Notes: a model not told the origin generated them from the sequence alone. Positions 52,373 to 62,736 are shown, counted from the first letter of the stretch. The stretch: 64,000 nucleotides of DNA from Pleomorphovibrio marinus (GCF_003347495.1 NZ_QCXY01000002.1:186001-250000), one strand, 5' to 3'. Made by a program: numbers and translations.

Positions 52373-52960
52373 GTGAGACCTCTCCTAGACTATAGCGAGC
52401 GTGAGTTGGTGATTTTGCTTCGTCAGGGCGATAGGAAAGCTTTTGATGAACTTTATTCGAGATATATTCACAAACTTCTAGGGTTTGCCTACACATTTTT
52501 AACCAATAAAGAGGAGGCAGAAGAAACAGTCCAGGAAATTTTTATCAAAATCTGGGAAAAAAGGAGAAAGTTTAATGAAAACAGAAACTTTAAAGCCTAT
52601 CTATTTTTATCCGTCAAAAACCACCTATTGAATAAGATTAGGAATGAAAAGAGGAAATGTAGCCTTGAGGCTATCCCAATGGAAAAAATGGTCAATTCCT
52701 ATACGGCCATAGAACAACTCAGTTTTCAGGAGTTGGAATCCGCTACTTTCAAGCTGATCGAATCCCTGCCAAATATTCAGCAGCAGGTTTTTACTTTAAG
52801 GAGAATGGAGGGATTGAGTAATGCTGAAATAGCTACAAAAATGAATTTGTCCAAAAGAACTGTAGAACATCACCTTTATTTGGCGACAAAGGCACTTAAG
52901 GAAGTGCTACTGCATAAATCATCTGTTTATTCGTGCTTTTTTATTATTTTATTTTTCTGA
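52373..52960 (+). CDS. ECF RNA polymerase sigma factor (FecI-like)
   Basis: 195 residues from a GTG start; no in-frame ATG exists upstream. Region 2: DRKAFDELYSRYIHKLLGFA, ETVQEIFIKIWEKR and FKAYLFLSVKNHLLNKIR. Region 4: LPNIQQQVFTLRRMEGLSN followed by the helix-turn-helix EIATKMNLSKRTVEHHLYLA. The Bacteroidota sigma-70 family linked to SusC/D loci is a clear match. The gene for its FecR antisigma partner follows after 115 bases, then the SusC/D genes, the expected targets. Confidence 0.9.
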   Translation: MRPLLDYSERELVILLRQGDRKAFDELYSRYIHKLLGFAYTFLTNKEEAEETVQEIFIKIWEKRRKFNENRNFKAYLFLSVKNHLLNKIRNEKRKCSLEAIPMEKMVNSYTAIEQLSFQELESATFKLIESLPNIQQQVFTLRRMEGLSNAEIATKMNLSKRTVEHHLYLATKALKEVLLHKSSVYSCFFIILFF

Positions 52961-53075
52961 ATTAGTTTTAGTTTTAAAAATAAACAGTCAAAAAAGGGTT
53001 ATTCCAATTAAAATTTCAGTAAACGGTTAAGTAAGAATATCCTTATAAGTGTAATGCTTTCAAAAGAGAATTACA

Positions 53076-54083
53076 TTGAAAGAAGACAAACTTATAAGAT
53101 TTTTAAATGGCCAGGCCTCCGAGGAAGAAAGGATGGAGGTTTACGAATGGCTACAACATCCAGAAGCTGAACGCGAGGTGCAGAGGATTTTCAAGACCCG
53201 TTGGGAGGCTAATTCTGAAAAGGAGTTGTATGAGACTAAAGCACAAGAACTCCTCAAAAACATCCATATGCGTGCTTTTCGTCCCAATAAAAAGCAATCC
53301 TGGTTTTTTAGTCCTTTAGCCCAGTGGAGCAGGGTGGCCGCGACCTTCCTTTTGGTAGGCTTTTGTTTGTTTTATTTAAGGGAGGGGATTCGCTATCAAA
53401 AACCCGAAGTGGCAGAACCGTCCCAGACTTTCAGAACCATAGAGAGGACTGCTTCTGCGGGGGAAAAATTAAAAATCACACTTCCGGACCGTTCTAGGGT
53501 GATAGTAAACTCCCTTTCCACCATCAGTTTCCCTTCTAATTTTGGCAAATTCTCCCGGGAGTTGGTATTGGATGGAGAGGCTTTTTTTGAGGTGGAGGAG
53601 AATATGGACCTTCCTTTTACAGTGACATCCGGGACTGTGACCACAGTGGCTTTGGGCACTTCTTTCAACATCCTGAATAGGGGGGAGGAAGTCAAAGTTG
53701 CGCTTACCCATGGGAAGGTCTTGGTTTCGGACAACGGGATTAAGCTGGAGCTCATACCGGGAGAAATGGCTTCATGGATTGACACAGATGGTAGAGGATT
53801 GGTTAAAAGCAGGTTTTCCGAAGAAGAGGTAACCTTATGGAAAGAAGGTAAGATTTCTTTTTCAGGCAAGTCTGTAGAAGATATTTTTGAAAGGCTTTCC
53901 CTTTGGTACGGTGTGTCCTTCAATTTTGAGGGCAGGTTGGATTTCCAAAGAAAACTTACCGGAAGGTTCAGTAATGAAAGCCTGGAAGATGTGCTGACAG
54001 GCCTTGGCTATACCCTTGATTTCGAATTTAAAATTATAGACAAAGAAGTAACAATAAAACCCCAAATGCCTATGGATCAATAA
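53076..54083 (+). CDS. FecR-family antisigma factor
   Basis: 335 residues from a TTG start. N-terminal cytoplasmic part binding sigma (IRFLNGQASEEERMEVYEWL), one membrane helix at about 88-106 (VAATFLLVGFCLFYL), the FecR domain (GEKLKITLPDRSRVIVNSLS, LVLDGEAFFEVEENMDLPF, VTTVALGTSFNI) and a C-terminal DUF4974 domain (VEDIFERLSLWYGVSFNFEG). It senses the STN domain of the neighbouring SusC and controls the sigma factor. A strong inverted repeat separates it from susC. Confidence 0.9.
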   Translation: MKEDKLIRFLNGQASEEERMEVYEWLQHPEAEREVQRIFKTRWEANSEKELYETKAQELLKNIHMRAFRPNKKQSWFFSPLAQWSRVAATFLLVGFCLFYLREGIRYQKPEVAEPSQTFRTIERTASAGEKLKITLPDRSRVIVNSLSTISFPSNFGKFSRELVLDGEAFFEVEENMDLPFTVTSGTVTTVALGTSFNILNRGEEVKVALTHGKVLVSDNGIKLELIPGEMASWIDTDGRGLVKSRFSEEEVTLWKEGKISFSGKSVEDIFERLSLWYGVSFNFEGRLDFQRKLTGRFSNESLEDVLTGLGYTLDFEFKIIDKEVTIKPQMPMDQ

Positions 54084-54089
54084 AATAAA

Positions 54090-54132
54090 GCAGGGTAAAA
54101 CTCCCATCGCCAAATGAAACATTTTACCCTGC
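54090..54132 (+). promoter_or_regulatory. inverted repeat between fecR and susC
   Basis: GCAGGGTAAAA (54090-54100) and TTTTACCCTGC (54122-54132) form a perfect 11-bp stem with a 21-base loop, 7 bases after the fecR stop and 38 before the susC start. No T-run follows. It may set relative fecR/susC mRNA levels, by processing or partial termination, or protect the susC transcript. Confidence 0.55.
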
Positions 54133-54170
54133 TGCTTTAAAGAAATCAATTCAATAAAACACTCAAAATT

Positions 54171-57100
54171 ATGAAAAGAAAAATACTATACCTAATAAAG
54201 ATGGTATCCAAGAACCTATTGTATGGCTTCTTGCTTCAGGGGTTGTTTCTGACTACCCTGATGGCCAGTACTACTGAAGCCCAAGTAAAACCCATAGACC
54301 AGACCTTTCTCAGGATGGCGAAGAAGGATTGGACATTGAAGTCAGTCATTCGTGAGCTCGAGGCCCGCACGGATTATGTTTTTGTTTTTCCGGATGACCT
54401 GCTGGAGGACGATGTAGCAATCCAATTGGCATCTGGCAGGCAATCTGTCAATGAGATATTAATGCAATTGGCCCAGGGAGCCAGAATTGGGTTCAAACAA
54501 GTAAATAATTCGATTTATGTGGGAGGACAAGTACCTAGCCAACTAACTGTCAACGAAGTAGAAGGTGTAGAAGTCTGGCAACAGGTCTCAGGAGTTGTGT
54601 TGGATGAAGAAGGAATACCCATTCCAGGTGCAACTATTGTAGTAGAGGGGACTAACCAAGGGACTGCCACTGATATAGATGGTAGATTTGCCATTGATGT
54701 TAGTGATGGAGCTACATTAAGAATATCGTTCATTGGATATGTAACTCAAATTATTGAGATCGCTAATCAAACTGAGCTTAGAATCACTTTGGTAGAAGAT
54801 AGAGCTTCTCTGGATGAGATAGTTGTAATTGGGTATGGTACTCAAAGAAGGGCAGATTTGACAGGTGCAATTTCTTCTGTGGATACCGATGAAATGAGAA
54901 AATTATCAGCCAGAAGTGTGGAGGAAATGCTTCAGGGTAGAGCAGCCGGAGTTATGGTTTCCAGAACCCAAGGCAGTCCAGGGTCTGCTTCTTCCATTCA
55001 TATAAGGGGGGTAGGATCCATAGGGAACACCAATCCATTGTGGATTGTGGATGGTATAAGAATGGATCCAGGAAATCACTTGAATCCAAATGATATCGAG
55101 TCCATAGAAATATTGAAAGATGCATCAGCAGCAGCGATTTATGGTGCACAAGCGGCTCATGGTGTTATATTAGTTACCACAAAGCGGGGAAAAAAAGGGG
55201 ATCAGGTGAGTATTAATTTCAGCACATCTGTGGGACAGAGAAGTGCGGTAGATTTACCGCAAATGTTGAACAGGGAACAATTTATAGATGTTTCTACCCG
55301 TGCTAGAGCCGCCGCTGGACAAGCCCCTGAGCCGGAGTGGCTCAGTATGCCCTATGATACGGATTGGGTAGGTGAAGTATTTGCAGGAAGTGGTATTGAG
55401 CAGGTTCATAACATTGAAATTTCCGGAGGTGGGGAAAATTCAAATTTTTATGTAGCAGGCGGATATGAGAGGGAAGATGGAATAATGATAAATAATTCCT
55501 TCGAGAGGTATTCGGTAAGGGCCAACTCTGATTTTTTGATTGGAAAGAGGCTAACCATAGGGCAAACTTTATATGCCTCCAGGTCTATAGAAAACCCTAC
55601 AGCGGAAGGTGGGAGAGATTTAGAAAGCGTATTTAGGGGAGTCCCAATGCACCCTGTTCGGACTGAAAGTAATCCTTTTGGAGGCTGGGGGATCGGTCCT
55701 TTGTATTTTAATGCACCAAACCCAGTGGCCTCACAGTGGCAAAACATAAGGAACAATACAAGAAATAGATTGAACGGAAATGTTTATGCAGATTTAGAAA
55801 TCATTGAGGGACTCAACATCAGAGCTACTTTTGGGGCAAATATTATGAGTGGTAGGGATGAACAGTTTCAAGAGGCCTTCAATTATGGGACATTAAATAA
55901 TCCAATAAACATGCTGAGAATGGCTAGTTTGGAAAATAATGATTACACTACGAATGTGGTAGCTACCTATCAGAAAAAAATGGGAGACCACAGCTTTTCG
56001 GTGATGGCTGGATATGAGGCGTTTACCATAGAGTCAGTTGATTTTTCGGTTAGTGCTCAAGATTTTCCTGTTCAAAACTCGAGAAGCTTCGCCCTTGCTA
56101 CAGGTGCCATAGATATTCCAAACAGGAATACGATAGGTGTAAGAAGATTGCTATCCCAATTTGGAAGGATTACTTACAACTACAAAGATAAGTATCTCTT
56201 TACTGCAAATTTGAGAAGGGATGGTAGTTCTCGATTTGGGCCTATCAACAGATTTGGTGTTTTTCCATCCCTCTCCGGTGGTTATAATTTAGGTAATGAG
56301 GAGTTTATGAAGCAGATATCCGCAATTTCTAGCCTAAAAATAAGGGGTAGTTGGGGGGTATTGGGCTCTGATAATTTACAGGACTTTTTATTTAGCAGAA
56401 CATACTGGAATACGAGGTCCACCTATGTGTTTGATTCACCTGGGGTTACGGGTGGCACGAAGGAGAGAGGATTTTACTTGAGGAGATTCCCGAATGAAGC
56501 GGTTAAGTGGGAAGAGGTTAATCAAGTAGATATTGGTATAGATGTCGGGTTATTCGATGAAAAATTAACATTCACAGCGGATTATTATGTGAAAAACACT
56601 AAGGATATGCTAATGCAAGTTCAGTTACCACTATCCGTGGGCATTAGTGCAGAAAGGGCAAATCCTGAGAGTCCATCTATCAACATAGGCGAGGTTCAAA
56701 ACCGAGGGCTGGAGTTGATGCTGAACTATGCAGACAATATAGGCGCCTTCAGTTATAACATCAATGCAAATGTCAGTTTTAATCAGAATGAGGTTTTACA
56801 ACTAAATCAGGACGATTTCATCGTTTCTGGTGGCGGAGGTCCGGCATTTGCAGGATTTAATATTGCCAGAACACAAGTTGGACAACCTATCGGTTCCTTT
56901 TTTGGCTGGGAGGTGGATGGTATATTCCAGTCCGACCAAGAAGTTCAAAACTTGAATGAAATGGTAGTAGGGGGTAATTTCCAGGAAACGGGTACTGCTG
57001 CCGGGGATTTGAGATATAGGGACATCAACGGCGATGGCAGGATTACCACGGCAGATATGACCTATATAGGTAATCCTTGGCCTAGAATGATATATGGTTT

Positions 57101-57575
57101 GAATCTATCCGCCAATTATAAAGGTTTTGATATAACGCTCTTTTTACAAGGTGTCCAGGGTGTAGAAATTTTCAATGCCAATAGGGCATATTATAGAGGA
57201 ATGTACAGCAACTATAACATGACCCAGCATATTTTCGAAGCATGGACACCCGAAGTTCCCACGGAGCACCCTAGGCTGATTTCCACTGATCCAAATGGAA
57301 ATTTCAGAAAGCCTTCTTCTTATTTCGTAGAGGACGGATCTTATTTGAAAATACGGAATTTTCAATTAGGGTATAATTTCAATCAAGATTTGATTAACCG
57401 GATTAACTTGACACGTTTAAGGGTATTTGTGAATGCTCAAAATTTCCTAACGCTTACCCCCTATGAATGGTTAGACCCTGAATTAGCTGGTGGGAATTTA
57501 AACAGAGGTATAGATGGGCAAGGACAATACCCACAAACAATGCTTATTTCTGGAGGACTTCAATTTGGATTTTAA
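54171..57575 (+). CDS. SusC/RagA-family TonB-dependent outer-membrane transporter with STN domain
   Basis: 1134 residues. Signal peptide to about residue 38 (LMASTTEAQ). STN domain at about 45-115 (WTLKSVIRELEARTDYVFVF) for signalling to FecR. Carboxypeptidase-D-like domain at about 140-210 (VSGVVLDEEGIPIPGATI). TonB box and plug (DEIVVIGYGTQRRADLTGAI, NTNPLWIVDGIR, IEILKDASAAAIYGAQAAHG), then a 22-strand barrel with an aromatic last strand. It imports a glycan, peptide or other bulky ligand together with the SusD protein encoded next. The substrate is not predictable: no glycoside hydrolase or peptidase adjoins it. Confidence 0.93.
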   Translation: MKRKILYLIKMVSKNLLYGFLLQGLFLTTLMASTTEAQVKPIDQTFLRMAKKDWTLKSVIRELEARTDYVFVFPDDLLEDDVAIQLASGRQSVNEILMQLAQGARIGFKQVNNSIYVGGQVPSQLTVNEVEGVEVWQQVSGVVLDEEGIPIPGATIVVEGTNQGTATDIDGRFAIDVSDGATLRISFIGYVTQIIEIANQTELRITLVEDRASLDEIVVIGYGTQRRADLTGAISSVDTDEMRKLSARSVEEMLQGRAAGVMVSRTQGSPGSASSIHIRGVGSIGNTNPLWIVDGIRMDPGNHLNPNDIESIEILKDASAAAIYGAQAAHGVILVTTKRGKKGDQVSINFSTSVGQRSAVDLPQMLNREQFIDVSTRARAAAGQAPEPEWLSMPYDTDWVGEVFAGSGIEQVHNIEISGGGENSNFYVAGGYEREDGIMINNSFERYSVRANSDFLIGKRLTIGQTLYASRSIENPTAEGGRDLESVFRGVPMHPVRTESNPFGGWGIGPLYFNAPNPVASQWQNIRNNTRNRLNGNVYADLEIIEGLNIRATFGANIMSGRDEQFQEAFNYGTLNNPINMLRMASLENNDYTTNVVATYQKKMGDHSFSVMAGYEAFTIESVDFSVSAQDFPVQNSRSFALATGAIDIPNRNTIGVRRLLSQFGRITYNYKDKYLFTANLRRDGSSRFGPINRFGVFPSLSGGYNLGNEEFMKQISAISSLKIRGSWGVLGSDNLQDFLFSRTYWNTRSTYVFDSPGVTGGTKERGFYLRRFPNEAVKWEEVNQVDIGIDVGLFDEKLTFTADYYVKNTKDMLMQVQLPLSVGISAERANPESPSINIGEVQNRGLELMLNYADNIGAFSYNINANVSFNQNEVLQLNQDDFIVSGGGGPAFAGFNIARTQVGQPIGSFFGWEVDGIFQSDQEVQNLNEMVVGGNFQETGTAAGDLRYRDINGDGRITTADMTYIGNPWPRMIYGLNLSANYKGFDITLFLQGVQGVEIFNANRAYYRGMYSNYNMTQHIFEAWTPEVPTEHPRLISTDPNGNFRKPSSYFVEDGSYLKIRNFQLGYNFNQDLINRINLTRLRVFVNAQNFLTLTPYEWLDPELAGGNLNRGIDGQGQYPQTMLISGGLQFGF

Positions 57576-57586
57576 ATAGAACAAAA

Positions 57587-59170
57587 ATGAAAAAGTATAT
57601 AAATAAATTTAAATATAATTGCTTCTTGGTATTTGCTTTCCTTTTTCTAAGCTGCGATTCAGATTTCTTGGAGGTAAGTAACCCAAACGAGGTCGATGCT
57701 AACGTGTTTTTCAATAGTGTCAGTGATCTAAATCTTTCGCTTACAAGTATTTATTCAGCACTTTCTTCATTTCAATTGTACGGAGAGAGTTACCTTGCTA
57801 AAGGTTTGATTGGGCTTTCTAAAGAGTCGGATCAGAGACATATAGGTACTGCACCTTGGAATCAGGTTTATCAAAATCAGGTTACCCCTGAAAACGGTTT
57901 TGTAAACGAGTTTTGGAGTTCATGGTATAGAGTCGTGGGCAGGGCAAACGATTTAATCGAGAACGCTGAAAATTTTAAGGAAGCAAGGGAGTTAAATCCT
58001 GCTGACAGAGCCCGTGTGGATCAAATGATCGGTGAGGCCTTATTTTTGAGAGGTCTGGCATATTTTCATTTGGTACGGCTTTTTGGAGAGGATACTCCAG
58101 TCAATAACCCAAATGCCAGGGGGGTACCAATAATTCTACAAATTGCAACTACCAGGGAAGAGATGGCCGTGGCAAGAGCTTCTGTGGAAGAGGTATATGA
58201 TCAGATTTTGGCTGATTTCGATAGGGCAAAGGACCTCCTTCCCGAGGTATGGCCCAGTTCTGACAAGGGTAGGGCAAATAAGTTTTCTGCCATAGGGTAT
58301 ATAGGTAAAGTACATGTGTTTAGGGAAAATTGGGAACAAGCAATTGAGAACTTCGAATTGATATATGATTCTGGTCTCTACGAAATGGTTCCCTTCGAAA
58401 GATATGATGACTTGTTTAGAGGAGAAGAGCCTTATAGTGAGGAATCATTGTTTGAAATAGGCTATTCCATAGATATGCAAGAAGATACTTGGGCTGGAGG
58501 AACCGGATCTAATTTTGCCTTACTTATTTCACCAATAGGGACTGGGTGGAGTAATTTGTTTCCTCATGATGTGAATATTTTAAGGTTTGGTAATGACCCT
58601 AGACTTAGGATTAATGCCCTGGAACCCGGGGTGGACGAAGTAGTTGATGGGGCAGGCAATAGAATGGTATTAGGTAGATACGTAGACGATGAAGGTGCTC
58701 TCGGTTGGAGTTTTAGGAAATACGTACCATTGGACAATTCAGTATTTGCCACAAATAGAAATCACGGGGCAAATATGCATTTGTTAAGAATGGCAGATAT
58801 TTATTTGCTTCATGCGGAAGCTTCTTTAGCACTAGGTAATGAAACTGTGGCTGCTGAATACATGAATAAGGTAAGGAGGAGGGCTTACAATAGTGATTTT
58901 CATTCTCCGAACCCGGGGGTTGACTACACAAATCTATCGGGTATAGCTCTAAGGGATTCTATAAGAGAAGAGAGGTTTAGGGAGCTATTTATGGAAGGAC
59001 ATAGATGGTTTGATTTACAAAGGTGGAGAATCGCTGCGGAGGAATTGGCAAAATATCCCAGGGTAAGGTCAGGGGCAGTAATATTTGAAGATCCTAGGGG
59101 TTATTATTTCCCCATTCCCCAGCTCGAAATGGACGCAAATCCCAATATGGTACAAAGTGATGGTTATTAA
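57587..59170 (+). CDS. SusD/RagB-family surface lipoprotein
   Basis: 527 residues. Lipobox FLFLSC with Cys23, followed by DSDFLEVSNPNEV. SusD-type helices and TPR-like parts: NEFWSSWYRVVGRANDLI, RDLIGEALFLRGLAYFHLVR-like LFLRGLAYFHLVRLFG and RVRRRAYNSD-like NKVRRRAY. The C-terminal signature is RDSIREERFRELFMEGHRWF. It caps the SusC barrel and binds the ligand outside the cell. It starts 11 bases after susC and ends 8 before the next gene. Confidence 0.93.
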   Translation: MKKYINKFKYNCFLVFAFLFLSCDSDFLEVSNPNEVDANVFFNSVSDLNLSLTSIYSALSSFQLYGESYLAKGLIGLSKESDQRHIGTAPWNQVYQNQVTPENGFVNEFWSSWYRVVGRANDLIENAENFKEARELNPADRARVDQMIGEALFLRGLAYFHLVRLFGEDTPVNNPNARGVPIILQIATTREEMAVARASVEEVYDQILADFDRAKDLLPEVWPSSDKGRANKFSAIGYIGKVHVFRENWEQAIENFELIYDSGLYEMVPFERYDDLFRGEEPYSEESLFEIGYSIDMQEDTWAGGTGSNFALLISPIGTGWSNLFPHDVNILRFGNDPRLRINALEPGVDEVVDGAGNRMVLGRYVDDEGALGWSFRKYVPLDNSVFATNRNHGANMHLLRMADIYLLHAEASLALGNETVAAEYMNKVRRRAYNSDFHSPNPGVDYTNLSGIALRDSIREERFRELFMEGHRWFDLQRWRIAAEELAKYPRVRSGAVIFEDPRGYYFPIPQLEMDANPNMVQSDGY

Positions 59171-59178
59171 TACGTAGA

Positions 59179-61185
59179 ATGAAAAAAGGGAAGCAGAAAG
59201 AGCGTCTATTCAAAATAATTGCTGTGTGCCTTCCAGTCCTACTTTTCGTGGGGCTGGAAGCAGCACTCAGTTGGGCTGATTTTGGCCGGGATTTGTCCCT
59301 CTTTGTGCGAAGTCCTGAGGTTGCCTTTGATATGGTTAATCCCGAGGTTTCCCACAGGTTTTACCTTTCCGAAGAAAATGCAGTCACAGGTACCGGGGAT
59401 TATCTCAAGAAAGTCAAATCACCGGAGATTTACAGGGTCATGGTCATTGGGGAGTCCACTGCCCTCGGGTTTCCATATAGCCAACATGTAGCCTTTCCAA
59501 ATAGGCTGAGATATCAACTTCAAATGGCCTATCCGGATAAGGTTATAGAGGTGATTAATTTGTCCTTAACGGGTATAAATTCCTATGCCCTCTATGACTT
59601 TGCCAAAGAAGTGGTGGAAAAAGACCCTGATTTAGTGGTTTTATCCATAGGGCATAATGAATATTATGGCGCATTAGGGGTAGGATCTACCAGTAATCTT
59701 GGCAATAGCCCCGCCCTTGTAAGGATGGGCATCAAACTCAGAAAGCTCAAAACTGTTCAGTTGCTCGAAGGGATGGCTAAAGCCTTAGGCATCCGTAAAA
59801 GGATGGACAAAGAGGACTTACAAGAAAACCTGATGAAAAGAATGGTGGCCAAACAGGAAATCCCTTATGGGTCCAAACTTTTTCGAAAAGGACTGGATCA
59901 ATTTGAGGCCAACCTGACTTATGCGCTAAAGGTCTTTTCTTCCAATAAAGTACCTGTATATTTTCTCGGCACTATCAGTAATGAAAGAAATCAACCCCCA
60001 TTTATCAGCAGGGCCGGTATTGAGGCAAACCAGGCCGAAGTCGAACAGAGAATTACCTTACTCAACGATGACTTAACACTCGATCAAAAAGCCAATGAAT
60101 TAAAAGAAATACTTAGCCTCGATTCTTGTTTTTCTAAAACTCACTTTATGATAGGGGAGTTGGCCTTTGCCATGGGGGAAAATAATAAAGCAAGACACCA
60201 TTTTCAAAGGGCAAAAGAGCACGATAACCTACGGTTCAGAGCTCCAGAGGCCATCAATCAAATTGCCCAAAAAGTTTGCCTAAAATACGGTGCACGCTTT
60301 TTGTCATTAGACGAAGTGTTCCGAAAGGCAAGTCCTGACGGGATCCTGGGTAGGGAGCTGTTTTTGGAACACCTGCACCCCAACCTGGAGGGGCATCAGA
60401 TCATGGCGAAGGTGCTTTTTACCGAAATTTCCGAAGATCTAATGCCTAACCCACAACTGAAGGAGAAATTGACCAACCTGCTGGATTTTCCAATAAACAA
60501 AGTCGATTCAATCTTTGGTGAATACGTGACCATGATGTTACGGGAAAATTGGCCTTTCAACGAACCAATTTCCCTTCCCCAAGAATTCGAAAAATCCATG
60601 GAGGAGGCACTGGCGGGAGGATTGGCGGTAAAGCAGATTTCGTGGGATCTGGCCATGGAAAAGCTTTATCGGCATTATCATGAATACGGGGATTATGCTG
60701 AGGCCCTAAAGGTAGCGGAATCCGTCGCTAATGCCTATCCGTATAATGCTCCCTTACAGATGAAAGCAGGTCTATTAGCTTTGCGGATAGAAGCCGAAGA
60801 AAAAGCGACACTCTATTTTCAAAAAGCAATATACCATTCACCGACAGAGGAAAACTTGAAAAGGATAGTGGAAAGCTATTTGAAGGCAGAAAAATTGGAA
60901 GCAGCCTTACCTCACTTGGATGCGTTGATTGCGCAAAGTAGGGATCCAAGGTTTGAAAGCCTTAAGGTTGTAATTTTAGAAACATTGGCTCTAGAAAACA
61001 AAGTGGAGGATGAGCCTTTCGAAGCAGATGATTATTCTCGTCTTTCACTAAATTACTTAAAGATTGGCAATTTAGAAAGAGCCAAGGAGTATGTTGATTC
61101 CCTGTTAGCGGTTCAGCCTGATAATACTCAGGGGTTACAAATATTAAGCGCTATCAACGAAAGGTTAGAGGCCCGGAGTTCTTAG
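59179..61185 (+). CDS. membrane-anchored SGNH/GDSL hydrolase with C-terminal TPR repeats
   Basis: 668 residues. Membrane anchor at about 10-30 (IIAVCLPVLLFVGLEAAL). SGNH blocks: VMVIGESTALGFPYS (Ser about 88), LVVLSIGHNEYYGALG (about 153-168) and EHLHPNLEGHQIMA with the catalytic His (about 398). From about 490, helical TPR-type repeats (YGDYAEALKVAESVANAYP, APLQMKAGLLALRIEAEEKA, IGNLERAKEYVDSLLAVQ). It probably acts on acyl or sulfate-like groups of an extracellular polymer or lipid; it is unusual to find it fused into a susCD operon with carbamoyltransferase genes. Confidence 0.85.
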   Translation: MKKGKQKERLFKIIAVCLPVLLFVGLEAALSWADFGRDLSLFVRSPEVAFDMVNPEVSHRFYLSEENAVTGTGDYLKKVKSPEIYRVMVIGESTALGFPYSQHVAFPNRLRYQLQMAYPDKVIEVINLSLTGINSYALYDFAKEVVEKDPDLVVLSIGHNEYYGALGVGSTSNLGNSPALVRMGIKLRKLKTVQLLEGMAKALGIRKRMDKEDLQENLMKRMVAKQEIPYGSKLFRKGLDQFEANLTYALKVFSSNKVPVYFLGTISNERNQPPFISRAGIEANQAEVEQRITLLNDDLTLDQKANELKEILSLDSCFSKTHFMIGELAFAMGENNKARHHFQRAKEHDNLRFRAPEAINQIAQKVCLKYGARFLSLDEVFRKASPDGILGRELFLEHLHPNLEGHQIMAKVLFTEISEDLMPNPQLKEKLTNLLDFPINKVDSIFGEYVTMMLRENWPFNEPISLPQEFEKSMEEALAGGLAVKQISWDLAMEKLYRHYHEYGDYAEALKVAESVANAYPYNAPLQMKAGLLALRIEAEEKATLYFQKAIYHSPTEENLKRIVESYLKAEKLEAALPHLDALIAQSRDPRFESLKVVILETLALENKVEDEPFEADDYSRLSLNYLKIGNLERAKEYVDSLLAVQPDNTQGLQILSAINERLEARSS

Positions 61186-61191
61186 CAAAAG

Positions 61192-62733
61192 ATGATAGCA
61201 ATGCACTCAAATTCACCTTACCCATTGATTTTTTTCCTGCTGCTCAGCTACTTGTTTGTATCGGGGTGTCAGTCCAATGCTGAAATTAGAAAAGGTGAAA
61301 AGCTCGCTAAAAATCACTGTTCAAGTTGCCATGTTTTTCCTGAACCTTCCCTGCTAAATAGGGCTACCTGGGATAAAAGCGTACTGCCTGAAATGGCCTT
61401 GCACTATGGTATTTTCAATCCAGAAAGATCAAGAAAGCCAGAAGAGCTTTCGAATAAGTATTTCACTGAAGAGTTTCCAAAGACTCCTCTTATGGAAAAA
61501 AAGGATTGGGAGGCCATTCGTAAATTCTACCTGTATATATCACCTGAGAAATTGAAAACGGTGAAAAGTGAACCGGTACCTCATGACACTCCCTTTGAGG
61601 TTATTCCCCTAAAAATGGAAAAAAGCTCTCCACCATCCATTACTGCTGTACTAATGGGAGTAGAAAGCTCCAAGGTATGGTTAGCAGACCAAAATTCAAG
61701 ACAATTGATGGCGTTTAACGGGTCAGGAAAGCTTCAAAATGTGCTAAAAAGTAGTGGGGCTGTTAGCCAAATTCATATCCGTCATTCCATTGGTGGTATA
61801 GAGCAATTAACCTTGGCGAATATTGGATTTTCCATTAAACCCACTGAGGCAAGTGATGGGTTTGTAGAAACCTTGACACTTCAGGGTGATTCCCTGTTGC
61901 ATAGAGCTTTTGTGAAGGATTGGCTAAAACGTCCTGTATCTTTGATGTACAGCGATTGGACAGGTGACGGAATGGAGGAATTAGCTATTGGGAATTTTGG
62001 AAAGAACAATGGTGACTTTACAATTTATTCCCTAAAGCAGGATGATCAGTGGGAAGAATTATTCAAGATTCCAGAACCAGGAACGGTAGCAGTGAGAAGT
62101 CACGATTTTTTCGGGAATGGCAAGGAAGACATATTGGTATTGTTTGCACAGGGTAATGAGAGAATAGTATTGCTTGAGAACCACGGAGGAGGTAGTTTTG
62201 ATAACCATTTACTATTGGAATTTCCTCCAAGTTATGGTTCCACATCCCTGGATATAGTGGATTTTAATGGCGACGGGTTGCCAGATATATTGTATACCTG
62301 CGGGGACAATGCCGACCTGTCCCCTATTTTAAAGCCCTATCACGGAATATATGTTTTCCTCAACGAAGGAGGCAATAAGTTTGAAGAGGCTTATTTCTAC
62401 CCGTTTCCTGGTGCATATAAGGCTATCGCTGGGGACTTTACCGGTAACGGCTTACCTGATATTGCTGCCATCTCTTTTTTTTCGGATTATGCTGATGGTG
62501 ATCAATCTGGGTTTGTGCTGTTGGAAAACAATGGATTTCCTGATTTCCTGCCTTCTACTCTTCCTATTGGCCACCTGGGCAGATGGATTTGTATGGACGT
62601 GGGAGATTTGGACGGTGATGGTACGTTGGATATCGTTTTGGGTAACTATTCCAGGTTTAACGATGGGGTGCCCGTTCGGCCTTCCTGGCAAAAGGGCCCA
62701 CACGCTTTGATTTTAAAAAATACTATAAAGTGA
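61192..62733 (+). CDS. lipoprotein with cytochrome-like CxxCH and VCBS/FG-GAP repeats
   Basis: 513 residues. Lipobox LLSYLFVSGC. A haem-binding CSSCH lies at about 43-47 (AKNHCSSCHVFPEPSLL), in a short cytochrome-c-like domain to about 125. The rest is a beta-propeller with calcium-binding VCBS/FG-GAP repeats: DWTGDGMEELAIGNFG, DFFGNGKEDILVLF, DFNGDGLPDILYTCGD, DFTGNGLPDIAAIS and DLDGDGTLDIVLGN. It is probably on the outer surface. The combination of one haem site and a propeller suggests redox or binding, but the role is unknown. It starts six bases after the hydrolase stop. Confidence 0.85.
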   Translation: MIAMHSNSPYPLIFFLLLSYLFVSGCQSNAEIRKGEKLAKNHCSSCHVFPEPSLLNRATWDKSVLPEMALHYGIFNPERSRKPEELSNKYFTEEFPKTPLMEKKDWEAIRKFYLYISPEKLKTVKSEPVPHDTPFEVIPLKMEKSSPPSITAVLMGVESSKVWLADQNSRQLMAFNGSGKLQNVLKSSGAVSQIHIRHSIGGIEQLTLANIGFSIKPTEASDGFVETLTLQGDSLLHRAFVKDWLKRPVSLMYSDWTGDGMEELAIGNFGKNNGDFTIYSLKQDDQWEELFKIPEPGTVAVRSHDFFGNGKEDILVLFAQGNERIVLLENHGGGSFDNHLLLEFPPSYGSTSLDIVDFNGDGLPDILYTCGDNADLSPILKPYHGIYVFLNEGGNKFEEAYFYPFPGAYKAIAGDFTGNGLPDIAAISFFSDYADGDQSGFVLLENNGFPDFLPSTLPIGHLGRWICMDVGDLDGDGTLDIVLGNYSRFNDGVPVRPSWQKGPHALILKNTIK

Positions 62734-62736
62734 AAC

